Of a stretch of DNA of 64,000 bases, positions 33,784-42,765 are shown piece after piece. Source of the stretch: CAIQPS01 sp963783835. Lineage in GTDB: Bacteria > Actinomycetota > Thermoleophilia > RBG-16-64-13. Made by a program: the position numbers and the translations under genes. Every line of letters starts with the position of its first letter. The first letter of the stretch is position 1. A model generated the notes under the pieces. The model saw only the letters and a program-made list of their open reading frames with translations, was not told the origin of the DNA and ran no database searches. Location: contig CAWAOX010000015.1 of NCBI GenBank assembly GCA_963783835.1, positions 434,001-498,000 on the forward strand. The letters are read 5' to 3'.

Positions 33784-35984
33784 GCACGGCGACAAGCGGC
33801 TGTCTTCACTACCCGTTCGGGTCGCAGCCCCCGCTTGCCGTCGAAGACCTGCATCTATGCCCGACCTCCAAGCGACGGTTAGACCCGGCGGTCCTGGACA
33901 GGCTGTCGGTGACCACCCTGCGCGGGGTAGGCAGGGCGACCGAGCGGAGGCTCCGGGGGTTGGGCATCAACACTGTGGGCGATCTGCTGCTTCATCTTCC
34001 TTTCCGCCACGAGCCGCCGTCACGCCTCGTCGAGGTGGCGGGCCTCTGTTTCGGTGCCGAGATGACCCTGCGCGGCCGAGTCCTGTCCTGCGCCGCCCGG
34101 CAGACGGCTCACCGCCGCGTCAACGTGCTGGAAGCGCTCGTGAGCGACGACAGCGGCAGCGTCGTGGCGCTCTGGTACAACCAGTCCTATCTGGAGCCGG
34201 CGTTCCGGGAAAGGCCCGAGGTGCTTCTGAAAGGGGTGCTTGTGCGTCAGCGCGGCGCCCCGGTCTTCCTGGTCAAGCGCCACGAGATCCTGGGGGAGTC
34301 CGACGAGAGCCGGCACATCCTCGGCTTGGTGCCGGTCTACCCGAGTACGGCCGACCTGAGCGTCCGCACCATCCGCACGCTGCTGCACGAAGCGGCGCCG
34401 CTCGCGGCCAACCTGCTCGACCCTTTGCCCGCCGAGATGCTCGCTCGGCGGAGGTACGCGGGCCGGGGCGAGGCGGTCCTGGCAAGCCACTTCCCGGTCG
34501 ACCTTGCCGAGGCGAACAGGGCTCGGGAGCGCTTGGCGTTCGAGGAACTGCTCCTCCTTCAACTGGCCGTGCTGCAGCAGCGCCGCGCGCAGGATGCCCA
34601 GGAGCGGGCACGAGGGCTCGAACCGCCGGCGACTTTGTCGGCGGCGTTCCTCGCCGGTCTGCCATACACTCCCACGGGTGCGCAGTCCCGCGTCATCGCG
34701 GAGATAGAGAGGGATCTCCGAAGGACGGTCCCGATGCGCAGATTGCTGCACGGCGACGTCGGGTCGGGAAAGACCATGGTGGCCGCCTACGCTCTCTTGC
34801 GGGCGGTCGAGCAGGGTGCCCAGGGAGCGCTCATGGCGCCCACCGAGGTGCTCGCCGATCAGCACTACCTCGGTTTGTCGGCTCAACTCGCGCCGCACGG
34901 CGTGCGGGTACGGCTTCTCAAGGGCAGCCAGACAGCGGCCGAGCGGCGTGCGGTGCGAAAAGGTCTCGAGACCGGGGAGGTCGATGTCGCCATCGGCACG
35001 CACGCTCTCATCCAGGAGGGGGTGCGGTTCCACGATCTCCGCCTGGCGGTGGTCGACGAACAGCATCGCTTCGGCGTGAGCCAGCGGGATGCGATAGTCG
35101 CCGCGGAGGGGCAGGACGGGAACAGACAGAACCTACGGCCTCATACGCTTCACATGTCTGCCACGCCCATCCCGCGCACCCTCAGCCTGACCCTCTACGG
35201 CGACCTTGACGTAAGCGTCCTCGACGAGATGCCGCCGGGAAGGCGGCCGGTGCAGACGAGGCTTGTGGCGCCCCAGGCGATCGAAGATATGTGGGGGTTC
35301 GTCCGGGGCCGACTCAGGGCCGGGAGCCAGGCATACGTCGTCTGCCCCTTGATCGAGGAGAGCGAGGTCCTGGAGGCAGCTTCCGCCCGCCAGACGTTCG
35401 CGGAACTGGCGGCGGGGGAGCTTTCGGGCTTCAGGCTGAGGCTCCTTCATGGCCAGTTGCCCGCGGCGGAGAAAGCAGCCGCTATGGCAGAGTATGTAGC
35501 GGGAGATGCAGACGTCCTGGTCAGCACCTCGGTGATCGAGGTGGGCGTGGACGTGGCCAACGCGACCGTCATGGTGATCCTTGGCGCCCGCCGGTTCGGC
35601 CTTTCGCAGTTGCATCAGTTGCGGGGCAGGGTGGGCCGCGGAGCAGAGGAATCCTATTGCTTCTTACCGGTCGCCGATGAAGACGAAGGAGTGCTCGAGC
35701 GGCTGCGCGTCTTCGCTGCGACCAATGATGGCTTCGCCCTGGCCGAGGCCGATCTGCTTGCCAGGGGGACCGGCCAGCTGTTCGGTGAAAGACAGTCCGG
35801 ACTGGGCGATCTGCACGTCGCCTCCCTGTTGCGCGACCGGGGGCTGCTCGAGGAGGCTCGGACCGAGGCGCAGCAGGTACTGGAAGCCTGGCGCGCGTCC
35901 GCGACCATGGGTAGCGTCACCGCACTGCTGGAAGCCGCTGAAGACCGGTTTGGGAGGAAGATCAGGTGGCTGGAACGGGTATGA
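33780..35984 (+). CDS. recG: ATP-dependent DNA helicase RecG
   Basis: A 734-residue branch-migration helicase. The N-terminal wedge region starts LDRLSVTTLRGVG and GDLLLHLPFRHE, with an OB fold. Walker A is LLHGDVGSGKTMVA near residue 325, the DEQH box is VVDEQHRFG, then SATPIPRTLSLTLYGD, VSTSVIEVGVDVANA and QLRGRVGRG. It reverses stalled forks and processes recombination intermediates. The first 35 residues are not typical of the family. Confidence 0.94.
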   Translation: MSTATSGCLHYPFGSQPPLAVEDLHLCPTSKRRLDPAVLDRLSVTTLRGVGRATERRLRGLGINTVGDLLLHLPFRHEPPSRLVEVAGLCFGAEMTLRGRVLSCAARQTAHRRVNVLEALVSDDSGSVVALWYNQSYLEPAFRERPEVLLKGVLVRQRGAPVFLVKRHEILGESDESRHILGLVPVYPSTADLSVRTIRTLLHEAAPLAANLLDPLPAEMLARRRYAGRGEAVLASHFPVDLAEANRARERLAFEELLLLQLAVLQQRRAQDAQERARGLEPPATLSAAFLAGLPYTPTGAQSRVIAEIERDLRRTVPMRRLLHGDVGSGKTMVAAYALLRAVEQGAQGALMAPTEVLADQHYLGLSAQLAPHGVRVRLLKGSQTAAERRAVRKGLETGEVDVAIGTHALIQEGVRFHDLRLAVVDEQHRFGVSQRDAIVAAEGQDGNRQNLRPHTLHMSATPIPRTLSLTLYGDLDVSVLDEMPPGRRPVQTRLVAPQAIEDMWGFVRGRLRAGSQAYVVCPLIEESEVLEAASARQTFAELAAGELSGFRLRLLHGQLPAAEKAAAMAEYVAGDADVLVSTSVIEVGVDVANATVMVILGARRFGLSQLHQLRGRVGRGAEESYCFLPVADEDEGVLERLRVFAATNDGFALAEADLLARGTGQLFGERQSGLGDLHVASLLRDRGLLEEARTEAQQVLEAWRASATMGSVTALLEAAEDRFGRKIRWLERV

Positions 35985-36562
35985 AGCGCTCGCCGCGTGC
36001 GCCGGGCACAGTGCGGATCGTGGCGGGCGCCAGGCGCAGCAGGCGCCTGCGCGTCCCCGCGAGTGTCACCGTCCGTCCTACCAGTGAGATCGTGCGGGAA
36101 GCCATTTTCGACTCCCTGGGTCCGGTCGGTGGGCTCTCCGTCCTCGACCTGTTCGCGGGGACAGGAGCGATGGGGCTCGAAGCGCTCTCGCGAGGAGCCG
36201 CCCGCTGTGTCTTCGTGGAGCACGACAAGACGGTCTCCGAGGTGCTCCGAACGAACATCCGGGACCTGGATTACCTGTCGGCGAGCCGGGTGATCGCCGC
36301 GGACTACCATGCAGCTTTGCAGGACATCATGGGCGCGGGGGAGAGGTTCGATTTGCTCTTTGTGGACCCTCCCTATAGAATGCTGACCGAAGCGGAAGTA
36401 ACACTCGAGCCCCTCGCGCCTTTGCTTCTCCACGACGGCGGCGTGGTGGTTCTCGAGAGTGAACGAGCCTCGCATCCTACGCTCGGGGCTTGTCCGGTGT
36501 TCGATCGGGTCTATGGCGACACCCGGGTCACCATGGTAACCATAAGGAGGACTATCCGGTGA
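35966..36562 (+). CDS. rsmD: 16S rRNA (guanine-966-N2)-methyltransferase RsmD
   Basis: A 198-residue SAM-dependent methylase with IVAGARRSRRLRVP, VRPTSEIVREAIFDSL, the SAM motif VLDLFAGTGAMGLEALSRGA and the catalytic LLFVDPPY. GTG 35966 has GGGAGG 8 bases upstream and overlaps recG by 19 bases; ATG 35981 with an ATGA overlap is an alternative. Followed by coaD, the classic pair. Confidence 0.93.
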   Translation: MAGTGMKRSPRAPGTVRIVAGARRSRRLRVPASVTVRPTSEIVREAIFDSLGPVGGLSVLDLFAGTGAMGLEALSRGAARCVFVEHDKTVSEVLRTNIRDLDYLSASRVIAADYHAALQDIMGAGERFDLLFVDPPYRMLTEAEVTLEPLAPLLLHDGGVVVLESERASHPTLGACPVFDRVYGDTRVTMVTIRRTIR

Positions 36563-37050
36563 AGACGGTTCTCTGTCCCGGCACGTACGACCCCGTGACC
36601 ATCGGTCATCTCGACATCATCTCGCGCTGCAGCGCTATGTTCGACGAGGTCGTCGTTGCTGTCGTAGACGACTCCTATCGGAAGTCAGTACTGTTCACTG
36701 CCGGCGAACGGGCGGAGTTCTTGCAGGAGTCCACCAAGCACCTGCCGAATGTGAGAGTCGCGATCATGCGGGGACTGGTGGTCAAGTTCGCGCGTGAGGT
36801 GGGAGCTGGGGTGCTGGTAAAAGGGCTGCGAGCTTTGACGGATTTTGAGTACGAGTTTCAGATGGCGCAACTCAACCGTAAGTTGGACCCCGAACTCGAG
36901 ACGATGTACCTTATGGCATCACCCGAGTACTCCTTTCTCAGTTCGAGCGGGGTCAGAGAGATCGCAAAGTACGGCGGGTGTGTGGGCGACCTGGTACCCG
37001 AAGTGGTCGAGCGTCGTTTCGCCGAAATGTATGGACGCGTGGAGGACTAA
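36559..37050 (+). CDS. coaD: Phosphopantetheine adenylyltransferase
   Basis: A 163-residue enzyme making dephospho-CoA. Motifs are CPGTYDPVTIGHLDI (the nucleotidyl-transferase TxGHxxI-type site), VKGLRALTDFEYEFQMA and YSFLSSSGVREIA. GTG start overlapping the rsmD stop, with AAGGAGG before it. Confidence 0.95.
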   Translation: MKTVLCPGTYDPVTIGHLDIISRCSAMFDEVVVAVVDDSYRKSVLFTAGERAEFLQESTKHLPNVRVAIMRGLVVKFAREVGAGVLVKGLRALTDFEYEFQMAQLNRKLDPELETMYLMASPEYSFLSSSGVREIAKYGGCVGDLVPEVVERRFAEMYGRVED

Positions 37051-37053
37051 AGC

Positions 37054-37512
37054 ATGGACGTTCTTGTTCTGATCGACAAGCTGGACGATCTGGTCCACGG
37101 TGCAAGTACGTTCCCGATGACCGACAAGGTCATGATCGATCGGGACGAGATCTATGACCTGCTCGATCAGATGCGGGCGACCATCCCAGAAGAGATCAAG
37201 CAGGCTCGCTGGATCGTGAAAGAGCGGCAGGAGATGCTCCAGGAGGCCAAAGAGGAATCGGAGCGCATCCTTCGCGAGGCTCGGGAGGAAGCCCAGCGGC
37301 TGGCAAGCGAGCAGGAGGTCGTCCGGCGCGCCCAGCGTCAATCTGAGGACATCATCCGCGACGCCGAGGCGCGCGAGCGCGAGATCCGGCTGGGCGCCGA
37401 GGACTACGCCGATGAGATCCTCAAGACGCTCGAGACCAATCTGGACAAGTTCCTGGCCGCTGTTCAGCGCGGGCGCGAACGTTTGCAGACCGGCGGTCCG
37501 CGGGAGGGCTGA
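37054..37512 (+). CDS. Coiled-coil SepIVA/DivIVA-like protein
   Basis: A 152-residue, highly charged protein. The first 45 residues (VLIDKLDDLVHG, VMIDRDEIYDLLDQMR) resemble the N-terminal region of SepIVA-type septation proteins. From about residue 55 it is a long Glu/Arg/Ala-rich coiled coil (EAKEESERILREAREEA). In mycobacteria the SepIVA gene also sits next to a DUF177 gene, as here. It likely acts in division or cell-wall growth; that role is inferred from synteny and domain type. Confidence 0.75.
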   Translation: MDVLVLIDKLDDLVHGASTFPMTDKVMIDRDEIYDLLDQMRATIPEEIKQARWIVKERQEMLQEAKEESERILREAREEAQRLASEQEVVRRAQRQSEDIIRDAEAREREIRLGAEDYADEILKTLETNLDKFLAAVQRGRERLQTGGPREG

Positions 37513-37547
37513 GCGCGAGCAGCTCCGGCTTCGAACGTTCAAGACAG

Positions 37548-38102
37548 ATGTTGCTGAACCTCGCCGATCTTGCTCTCCGCGGCGGAGAGCGTCACGAGCG
37601 ATCCTATCCTCTCGACCTTGCACCGATCGTGCTGGGAGGGACCGACTATCGCGCTCTCGTGCCCGGCGGCGTGAGGGTCACCGTGGACCGGATCACCGGG
37701 GGATATCTCATCAACGTCGCTCTCGACGCCAAGCTCTATGGCCCCTGCACGCGCTGTCTGGGCGAGGCTGTCCTCGAAGTCCACGCCGAACAGCAAGAAT
37801 TCGCTCCCACCGCAAAAGACGGGTGGGAGGAGACCGACATCAGTGAGTTCGTCAAGGACCTCACGGTCGATGTCGACGGGCTCGGGCGGGAGGCGCTCGT
37901 TCTTTCGCTCCCCACTCCGGCTGTCTGTTCCGAAGCGTGCAAGGGGCTTTGCTCTCACTGCGGCAAGGATCTCAACAGGGGGCCCTGTGGCTGCGGCGCG
38001 GAGCAGATCGACGAGCGTTGGAGCCGGCTTAGGGGCCTTGACCTGGGTGAACTGGTCGCGGCGGCGGGCGAGAACGAGGGGACTACGAACGACAAGGCTT
38101 GA
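37548..38102 (+). CDS. DUF177 (YceD) protein
   Basis: A 184-residue protein of the YceD family, usually encoded before rpmF as here and linked to large-subunit rRNA accumulation. It has DAKLYGPCTRCLGEAVLEV in the core and a cysteine-rich C-terminus (CSEACKGLCSHCGKDLNRGPCGC) that probably binds zinc. ATG 37548 lacks a clear ribosome site, so the start is less sure. Confidence 0.87.
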   Translation: MLLNLADLALRGGERHERSYPLDLAPIVLGGTDYRALVPGGVRVTVDRITGGYLINVALDAKLYGPCTRCLGEAVLEVHAEQQEFAPTAKDGWEETDISEFVKDLTVDVDGLGREALVLSLPTPAVCSEACKGLCSHCGKDLNRGPCGCGAEQIDERWSRLRGLDLGELVAAAGENEGTTNDKA

Positions 38103-38165
38103 AATATCGGGGCCGATGGGGTACAAACTCTCGGTTTCCCCATCGGTGAATAGTGAGGCGATTCA

Positions 38166-38345
38166 ATGGCAGTCCCCAAGAGAAAGACTTCCCGGGCTCG
38201 CAGAGACGCGCGCCGCTCGAGCAATGTGCCTTTGGCTCCCAGCGTGAGCGAATGCCCGCAGTGCCACAGCCCTAAACTGTCCCATCGAGTGTGCCCCAAC
38301 TGCGGCATGTACAACGGCCGGCAGGTTGTGAAGGTCGAGGAATAG
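38166..38345 (+). CDS. rpmF: 50S ribosomal protein L32
   Basis: A 59-residue protein beginning MAVPKRKTSRARRDARR, the L32 signature. Two zinc knuckles follow: C30-x2-C33 and C43-x2-C46, then GMYNGRQVVKVEE. It sits 63 bases after the DUF177 gene in the conserved order. Confidence 0.95.
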   Translation: MAVPKRKTSRARRDARRSSNVPLAPSVSECPQCHSPKLSHRVCPNCGMYNGRQVVKVEE

Positions 38346-38358
38346 GCTCCCCGGCGAC

Positions 38359-38604
38359 ATGCAAGTAGTGGTTCAAGAGGGCGAGGCGTCCGTGAGTCTG
38401 ACCACGACGATACAGGCTCCCGACGACAGCCTGCGCACCACCTCCCTGAACATCCTGACCGGAGCGGTCAAGGTGTACTACCGCGATTTCGAGATGATCA
38501 GGGTAGAGGCTCGCGACGGCGCTTTGGAGATCCTGCCGCCGGCTGTAGCCTCTATTACCTGGCTTCGAAAAGATCGCCGGTACCAGTTGAAGCTCGGCGA
38601 CTAG
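38359..38604 (+). CDS. Small hypothetical protein
   Basis: An 81-residue protein that I do not recognise. It has alternating strand-like segments (VSLTTTIQAPDD, VKVYYRDFEMIRVEARDG, ITWLRKDRRYQLKLG), no signal peptide and no cysteines, and may be a small beta-rich protein. It lies 13 bases after rpmF and 58 bases before the EF-G-like gene, in the place where plsX often occurs. The coding look is fair but not certain. Confidence 0.5.
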   Translation: MQVVVQEGEASVSLTTTIQAPDDSLRTTSLNILTGAVKVYYRDFEMIRVEARDGALEILPPAVASITWLRKDRRYQLKLGD

Positions 38605-38662
38605 TGCCCGTTGCGGCCGGCCGCTCGATTCCCTTCGACCCAGCCAGACGCGAGGAGGATTC

Positions 38663-40744
38663 ATGACGCTCGTAGACCCTGCCAAGATCAGGAACGTCGC
38701 TGTGGTGGGCCACCGCGGGGCGGGCAAGACGTCGCTGGTCGAAGCTCTGCTGTTTACGACCGGCGCCAAGAACCGCCTGGGCGCCGTCACGGACGGGACC
38801 ACGGCCATGGACCACGACGAGGACGAGATCAAGCGGCAGATGACCATCTCGGCCGGGCTCGCCCATGCCGATTGGGCCGGTCACCGGATCAACCTCATCG
38901 ACACCCCCGGCGAAGCTTCGTTCATCAACGAGGCGATGGGCGCTTTGCCAGTGGTAGAGGGCGTCCTGATGCTCGTGAACGGCGTGACCAAGGTTGAGGT
39001 GCAGACCGAGCGCCTATGGAAGCGGGCGCGGGATATGGGCGTTGCGAGGGTCGCCGCGGTCAACATGATGGACCGCGAGCGGGCGGAGTTCTCGGAAGCA
39101 GTGGCCGCTCTCAAGGCCCGTTTCGGTGACGAGGTAGTGGCTGTGGCGCTCCCGATAGGCCACGAAGCGGGCTTCAAGGGAGTAGTCGACCTGGTCACGA
39201 TGAAAGCCTATACCTACGCGGGAACGAGCGGCAAGGGCGCCGAAGGCCCCATCCCGGACGATCTCGTCGACGCGGCTGCCAAGGCTCGCGAGGCCCTTGT
39301 CGATCGTGTGGCCGAAGCTGACGACGCCCTTCTCGAGAAATACCTGGAGGGCGGGGAGCTCACCCAGCAAGAAGTGAGCGACGCACTGAAGACAGCCGTA
39401 GCCGCCGGCTCCGTTTGTCCGGCGATCCCTGTGGCGGCGACCAAGAACATCGGTTCCGACCGCCTACTCGAAACTCTGCTCTCCATCCCCTCGCCGGCTA
39501 CACGCGGGGACCGCATGGCGTCCCGTGTCGCCGGCGGCGAAGAGGTGGCTCTTCCCTGCGACTACTCGGCCCCTCCCGCTCTCTTCGTGTTCAAGACCAT
39601 TTACGACCAGTTCTCTGGGCGCGTGAGCCTCGCCCGCATCTTCTCGGGCAAGATCGCGACCGACACACAGGTGTTGAACGAGCGCACGGGCGAGAAAGAG
39701 CGCACGGGCAACATCCTGCTCATGCAGGGCAAGGAGACGAAGTCCATAGAGCAGGCAGGAGCGGGGGATATCGTCGCCCTGGCCAAGTTGAAGGAGACGG
39801 CCACGGGTGACACCCTTTGCGATCCGGCCCGGCCGGTCCGCTTCCCGCGGTACGAATTCCCGCCGGCCGCCATTTCCTTCGCCATCTCTCCAAAGACCCG
39901 CGGCGACGAGGAGAAGGTCTCCAACGGGCTGCGGCGCCTGGGCGAGGAAGACCCGGCCATGGAGCTCCGTTTCGACCCACAGACCAAGGAGATGCTCATC
40001 TCCGGCACCAGCCAGGTACATGTAGAGGTAGTCCTCGACAAGCTCAAGCGGCGCTTCGGCGTGGAGGTGGAGCTGCATCCTCCGCAGGTGCCGTACCGGG
40101 AGACCATCCGGAAGAAGGCGACCGCCCAGGGCCGGCATAAGAAGCAGACCGGCGGACGCGGCCAGTTCGGGGACTGCTGGATCGAGATCGAGCCGCTTCC
40201 GCGCAGCGGGGGCTACCAGTTCGAGGACGCCATTTTCGGCGGCTCGATTCCGCGGAACTTCGTTCCGGCCGTGGAAAAGGGCATCGTGGAGGCCATGGAG
40301 CATGGCGTCATCGCCGGGTACCCCGTCGTGGACGTGAAGGTCAAGGTCTTCGACGGCTCCTACCACGCGGTGGACTCGTCGGAATTGGCTTTCAAACTGG
40401 CGGGCACCTTGGCCTGGAACAAAGCGATGACCGAGTCGTCGCCGGTGCTGCTGGAGCCCGTGATGAACGTCGAGGTGATCGCGCCCGAGGAGAACATGGG
40501 CGACATCATGGGCGACCTCTCCAGCCGACGCGGGCACCCGCAGGGCAGCGAGAACATGGGCGAGATGCACGCCATCAGGGCCAAGGTCCCCCTGGCCGAG
40601 ATGCTCACCTACGCTCCGCAACTGCGTTCCATGACGGCGGGACGCGGTTCCTTCACCGTCGAGTTCGATCACTACGAGGAGGTGCCCTCGCACCTGGTCG
40701 ACAAGATCGTGGCAGAGGTGAAGGCCCGCAAGGCGGCCGAATAG
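38663..40744 (+). CDS. Elongation factor G-like GTPase (EF-G2 type) with altered G motifs
   Basis: A 693-residue protein with the full EF-G domain order. P-loop GHRGAGKTS is residues 16-24. The G3 motif reads DTPGE (80-84), so the catalytic His of canonical DTPGH is Glu. The G4 motif reads NMMD (134-137) where NKxD is usual. The rest is EF-G-like (FKTIYDQFSGRVSLARIFSG, GRGQFGDCWIEIEP, MGDIMGDLSSRRG). Actinobacterial EF-G2 paralogues also depart from the canonical factor. It is unlikely to be the main translocase, as it is not next to rpsL/rpsG/tuf. Function unknown; ATG after GAGGAGG. Confidence 0.88.
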   Translation: MTLVDPAKIRNVAVVGHRGAGKTSLVEALLFTTGAKNRLGAVTDGTTAMDHDEDEIKRQMTISAGLAHADWAGHRINLIDTPGEASFINEAMGALPVVEGVLMLVNGVTKVEVQTERLWKRARDMGVARVAAVNMMDRERAEFSEAVAALKARFGDEVVAVALPIGHEAGFKGVVDLVTMKAYTYAGTSGKGAEGPIPDDLVDAAAKAREALVDRVAEADDALLEKYLEGGELTQQEVSDALKTAVAAGSVCPAIPVAATKNIGSDRLLETLLSIPSPATRGDRMASRVAGGEEVALPCDYSAPPALFVFKTIYDQFSGRVSLARIFSGKIATDTQVLNERTGEKERTGNILLMQGKETKSIEQAGAGDIVALAKLKETATGDTLCDPARPVRFPRYEFPPAAISFAISPKTRGDEEKVSNGLRRLGEEDPAMELRFDPQTKEMLISGTSQVHVEVVLDKLKRRFGVEVELHPPQVPYRETIRKKATAQGRHKKQTGGRGQFGDCWIEIEPLPRSGGYQFEDAIFGGSIPRNFVPAVEKGIVEAMEHGVIAGYPVVDVKVKVFDGSYHAVDSSELAFKLAGTLAWNKAMTESSPVLLEPVMNVEVIAPEENMGDIMGDLSSRRGHPQGSENMGEMHAIRAKVPLAEMLTYAPQLRSMTAGRGSFTVEFDHYEEVPSHLVDKIVAEVKARKAAE

Positions 40745-40773
40745 TCCCAGCTAGACGTGCCGGCCGCGGACGA

Positions 40774-40800
40774 AGCGAAAGTCGCCGCGGACATTTCGCT
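40774..40800 (+). other. Stem-loop downstream of the EF-G-like gene
   Basis: AGCGAAA (40774-40780) pairs with TTTCGCT (40794-40800), extended inside by GTC/GAC. It precedes the strong terminator at 40830 and may stabilise the mRNA end. Confidence 0.4.
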
Positions 40801-40829
40801 GGACGTACATAGCATCCGATGATCAGAAC

Positions 40830-40858
40830 GGCGGCCCCTCGGGGCCGCCGCCGCTTTT
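40830..40858 (+). terminator. Intrinsic terminator after EF-G-like gene
   Basis: Perfect nine-base stem GGCGGCCCC (40830-40838) / GGGGCCGCC (40841-40849) with a TC loop, followed by GCCGCTTTT. It separates the EF-G-like gene from the RpiR gene. Confidence 0.7.
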
Positions 40859-40972
40859 GCCGGCCTGCCGCTCCCGTTGCAGGGCTCGGCCCTAACCGGC
40901 ACAGGGCGAGCGCCGCTAAAGGAATCCTCAGCACTGCCCGATGACAGGGCAGGATGATTGCAATTTCTGTTG

Positions 40973-40978
40973 TACAAT
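40973..40978 (+). promoter_or_regulatory. -10 box TACAAT for the RpiR gene
   Basis: TACAAT ends 7 bases before the ATG at 40986. AGGAG abuts the ATG with no usable spacing, so the mRNA is likely leaderless. The bases around are locally AT-rich. Confidence 0.5.
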
Positions 40979-40985
40979 TTAGGAG

Positions 40986-41879
40986 ATGCAACTCTCTGGC
41001 GTTTTTGGAGTGGAGTTGGACGACGGCAAGCCACGGCGAGTAAGCGATCTGCTGAGCGAAGGTTTTGACGGTTTTTCGCGCTCTCAGAAGGCTGTCGCCC
41101 GCTACATCATCGACCACCTCGAAGAGGTCGGGTATCTGAGCGCCGAGGAACTCGGGCGCAAGGGTTCCACCTCGAGCTCGACGGTGGTACGGTTCGCGCA
41201 GTCGCTCGGGTTCGCGGGCTATCCCGAGCTACAGAAGGCGGCCAGGGACGAATACAGGCTTGGCGCTTCGGCGAGACCGGTGTTTCACGACGACCAGCTT
41301 GGCTTCTCGATCGAGGAAGATATCCTCACTCGCTCGCTCAAGACCGATGCCCTGAGTCTTGAGGAGACGATCAGCAAGAACACCCTCGAGCGTTTCAACC
41401 GCGCCGCCCATCTTCTTGCCGATGCAAGGCAGGTGCTCGTCGTGGGTCTCCATGAGGCCGCGGTGGTCGCCCAGCACGCATCGTACGTCTTCGAGTTGCT
41501 GGGGATCCCTTGTCTCGCGGTCACCGACAGCACCGAATCGAACGTGGCGCGGCTCAGCCGGCTGGGCCCCGGGGACCTTCTCCTCGCGATCGGCTTTCGC
41601 AGAGCTCATTCCGTCACCATCTCTTTCGCCGAGAAAGCGTCCCAGCAAGAAGCGACGGTTGTGGTGATCACCGACAACTCGCTGTCCGAGTTGGCGGGCA
41701 AGGGCGACCTGACCCTGTATGCCGATATCGACTCGACCTTCTTTGCCCACTCGCTCGTGGGTCCCATCAGTCTGGTCAGTGCTCTGGCGGCCGCCATCTA
41801 CAGCATGGATCGCGACCTGTACGACTCCCGGGTGCGGGCGGTGCGCGACCGGGCGGCCGAATCGGGCTGGTTGCGGTAG
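40986..41879 (+). CDS. RpiR-family transcriptional regulator (HTH + SIS)
   Basis: A 297-residue protein. The N-terminal HTH_6 domain has FSRSQKAVARYIIDHLEEVGYLSAEELGR and STVVRFAQSLGFAGYPELQ; from about residue 135 a SIS sugar-phosphate domain follows (VLVVGLHEAAVVAQHASY, VTDSTESNVARLSRLGPGDLLLAIGFRR). It should bind a phosphosugar and control sugar or cell-wall metabolism genes. No sugar gene is next to it, so its targets are elsewhere. Transcribed alone between two hairpins. Confidence 0.9.
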   Translation: MQLSGVFGVELDDGKPRRVSDLLSEGFDGFSRSQKAVARYIIDHLEEVGYLSAEELGRKGSTSSSTVVRFAQSLGFAGYPELQKAARDEYRLGASARPVFHDDQLGFSIEEDILTRSLKTDALSLEETISKNTLERFNRAAHLLADARQVLVVGLHEAAVVAQHASYVFELLGIPCLAVTDSTESNVARLSRLGPGDLLLAIGFRRAHSVTISFAEKASQQEATVVVITDNSLSELAGKGDLTLYADIDSTFFAHSLVGPISLVSALAAAIYSMDRDLYDSRVRAVRDRAAESGWLR

Positions 41880-41894
41880 GAGGCAACTGAACGA

Positions 41895-41912
41895 CGAAGC
41901 CCCTGGGGTTCG
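41895..41912 (+). terminator. Weak hairpin after the RpiR gene
   Basis: CGAA-G-CCCC (41895-41903) pairs with GGGGTTCG (41905-41912) with one bulged G and a single-base gap between arms. No T tract follows. A terminator role is only a guess. Confidence 0.3.
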
Positions 41913-41996
41913 TTGAAGGCGTCCGAGGCCTCGGCTAAACTCAGCAGCGTGCGAAAGTAGCGACGACGAGCGCGGGCTCGAGCGGAGGTCCATAAC

Positions 41997-42749
41997 ATGT
42001 CGGGACATTCTAAGTGGGCGGGGATCAAGCACAAGAAGGCGCTTGTCGACGCCAAACGAGGCAACCTCTTCGGCAAGCTGGCCCGCGCCATCACGGTCGC
42101 CGCTCGCGAAGGTGGAGGTGATCCCGATCACAACGCGGCGCTGGCGCAGGCCATCGTGAAGGCAAAAGACGCCAACATGCCCCACGACAACATCGACCGG
42201 GCTATCAAGAAGGGCAGTGGGGCCGGGGCTGACGGCGAGACCTATCTGCACCTCACGTACGAGGGCTACGGACCCGCCGGTGTGGCGGTCTACGTCACCG
42301 CCCTCACCGACAACAAGAACCGCACCGCTGCCGACGTCCGCTATATCTTCGACCGCAGCGGGGGCAAGCTGGGCACCGACGGCTCGGTCAGTTGGATGTT
42401 CGAGCGCAAAGGGGTCATCTTCGTCGACGCCGCGGGCAAGGACGAGGACGAGTTGATGATGGCGGCCATAGAGGCGGGTGCGGAAGACGTCATCCCCGCG
42501 GGGGATGTCTACGAGATCCGTTGCGACGTCGCCGACTTCATGAACGTACGCCAGGGGCTCGAGCAGGCGGGGATCAAGTACAGCTCGGCCGAGCTCACGA
42601 TGATCCCCAAGAACACGGTGGCGCTGGACGAGAGCGACGCTCGCAAGACCCTTCGCCTCCTCGACGCCCTGGAAGACAACGACGACGTCCAAGAGGTCTA
42701 CGCCAACTTCGATGTTTCCGACGACGTCATGGAAGCCCTGGCCGGGTGA
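41997..42749 (+). CDS. yebC: YebC/PmpR-family protein
   Basis: A 250-residue protein starting MSGHSKWAGIKHKKALVDAKRGNLFGKLAR, the family signature, with DNIDRAIKKG and the C-terminal DDVQEVYANFDV. Family members bind DNA as regulators or, as recently shown for some, help ribosomes through proline-rich stretches. Placement before ruvCAB is widespread. Confidence 0.95.
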   Translation: MSGHSKWAGIKHKKALVDAKRGNLFGKLARAITVAAREGGGDPDHNAALAQAIVKAKDANMPHDNIDRAIKKGSGAGADGETYLHLTYEGYGPAGVAVYVTALTDNKNRTAADVRYIFDRSGGKLGTDGSVSWMFERKGVIFVDAAGKDEDELMMAAIEAGAEDVIPAGDVYEIRCDVADFMNVRQGLEQAGIKYSSAELTMIPKNTVALDESDARKTLRLLDALEDNDDVQEVYANFDVSDDVMEALAG

Positions 42750-42765
42750 GGGTGGCGCTGCCCCT

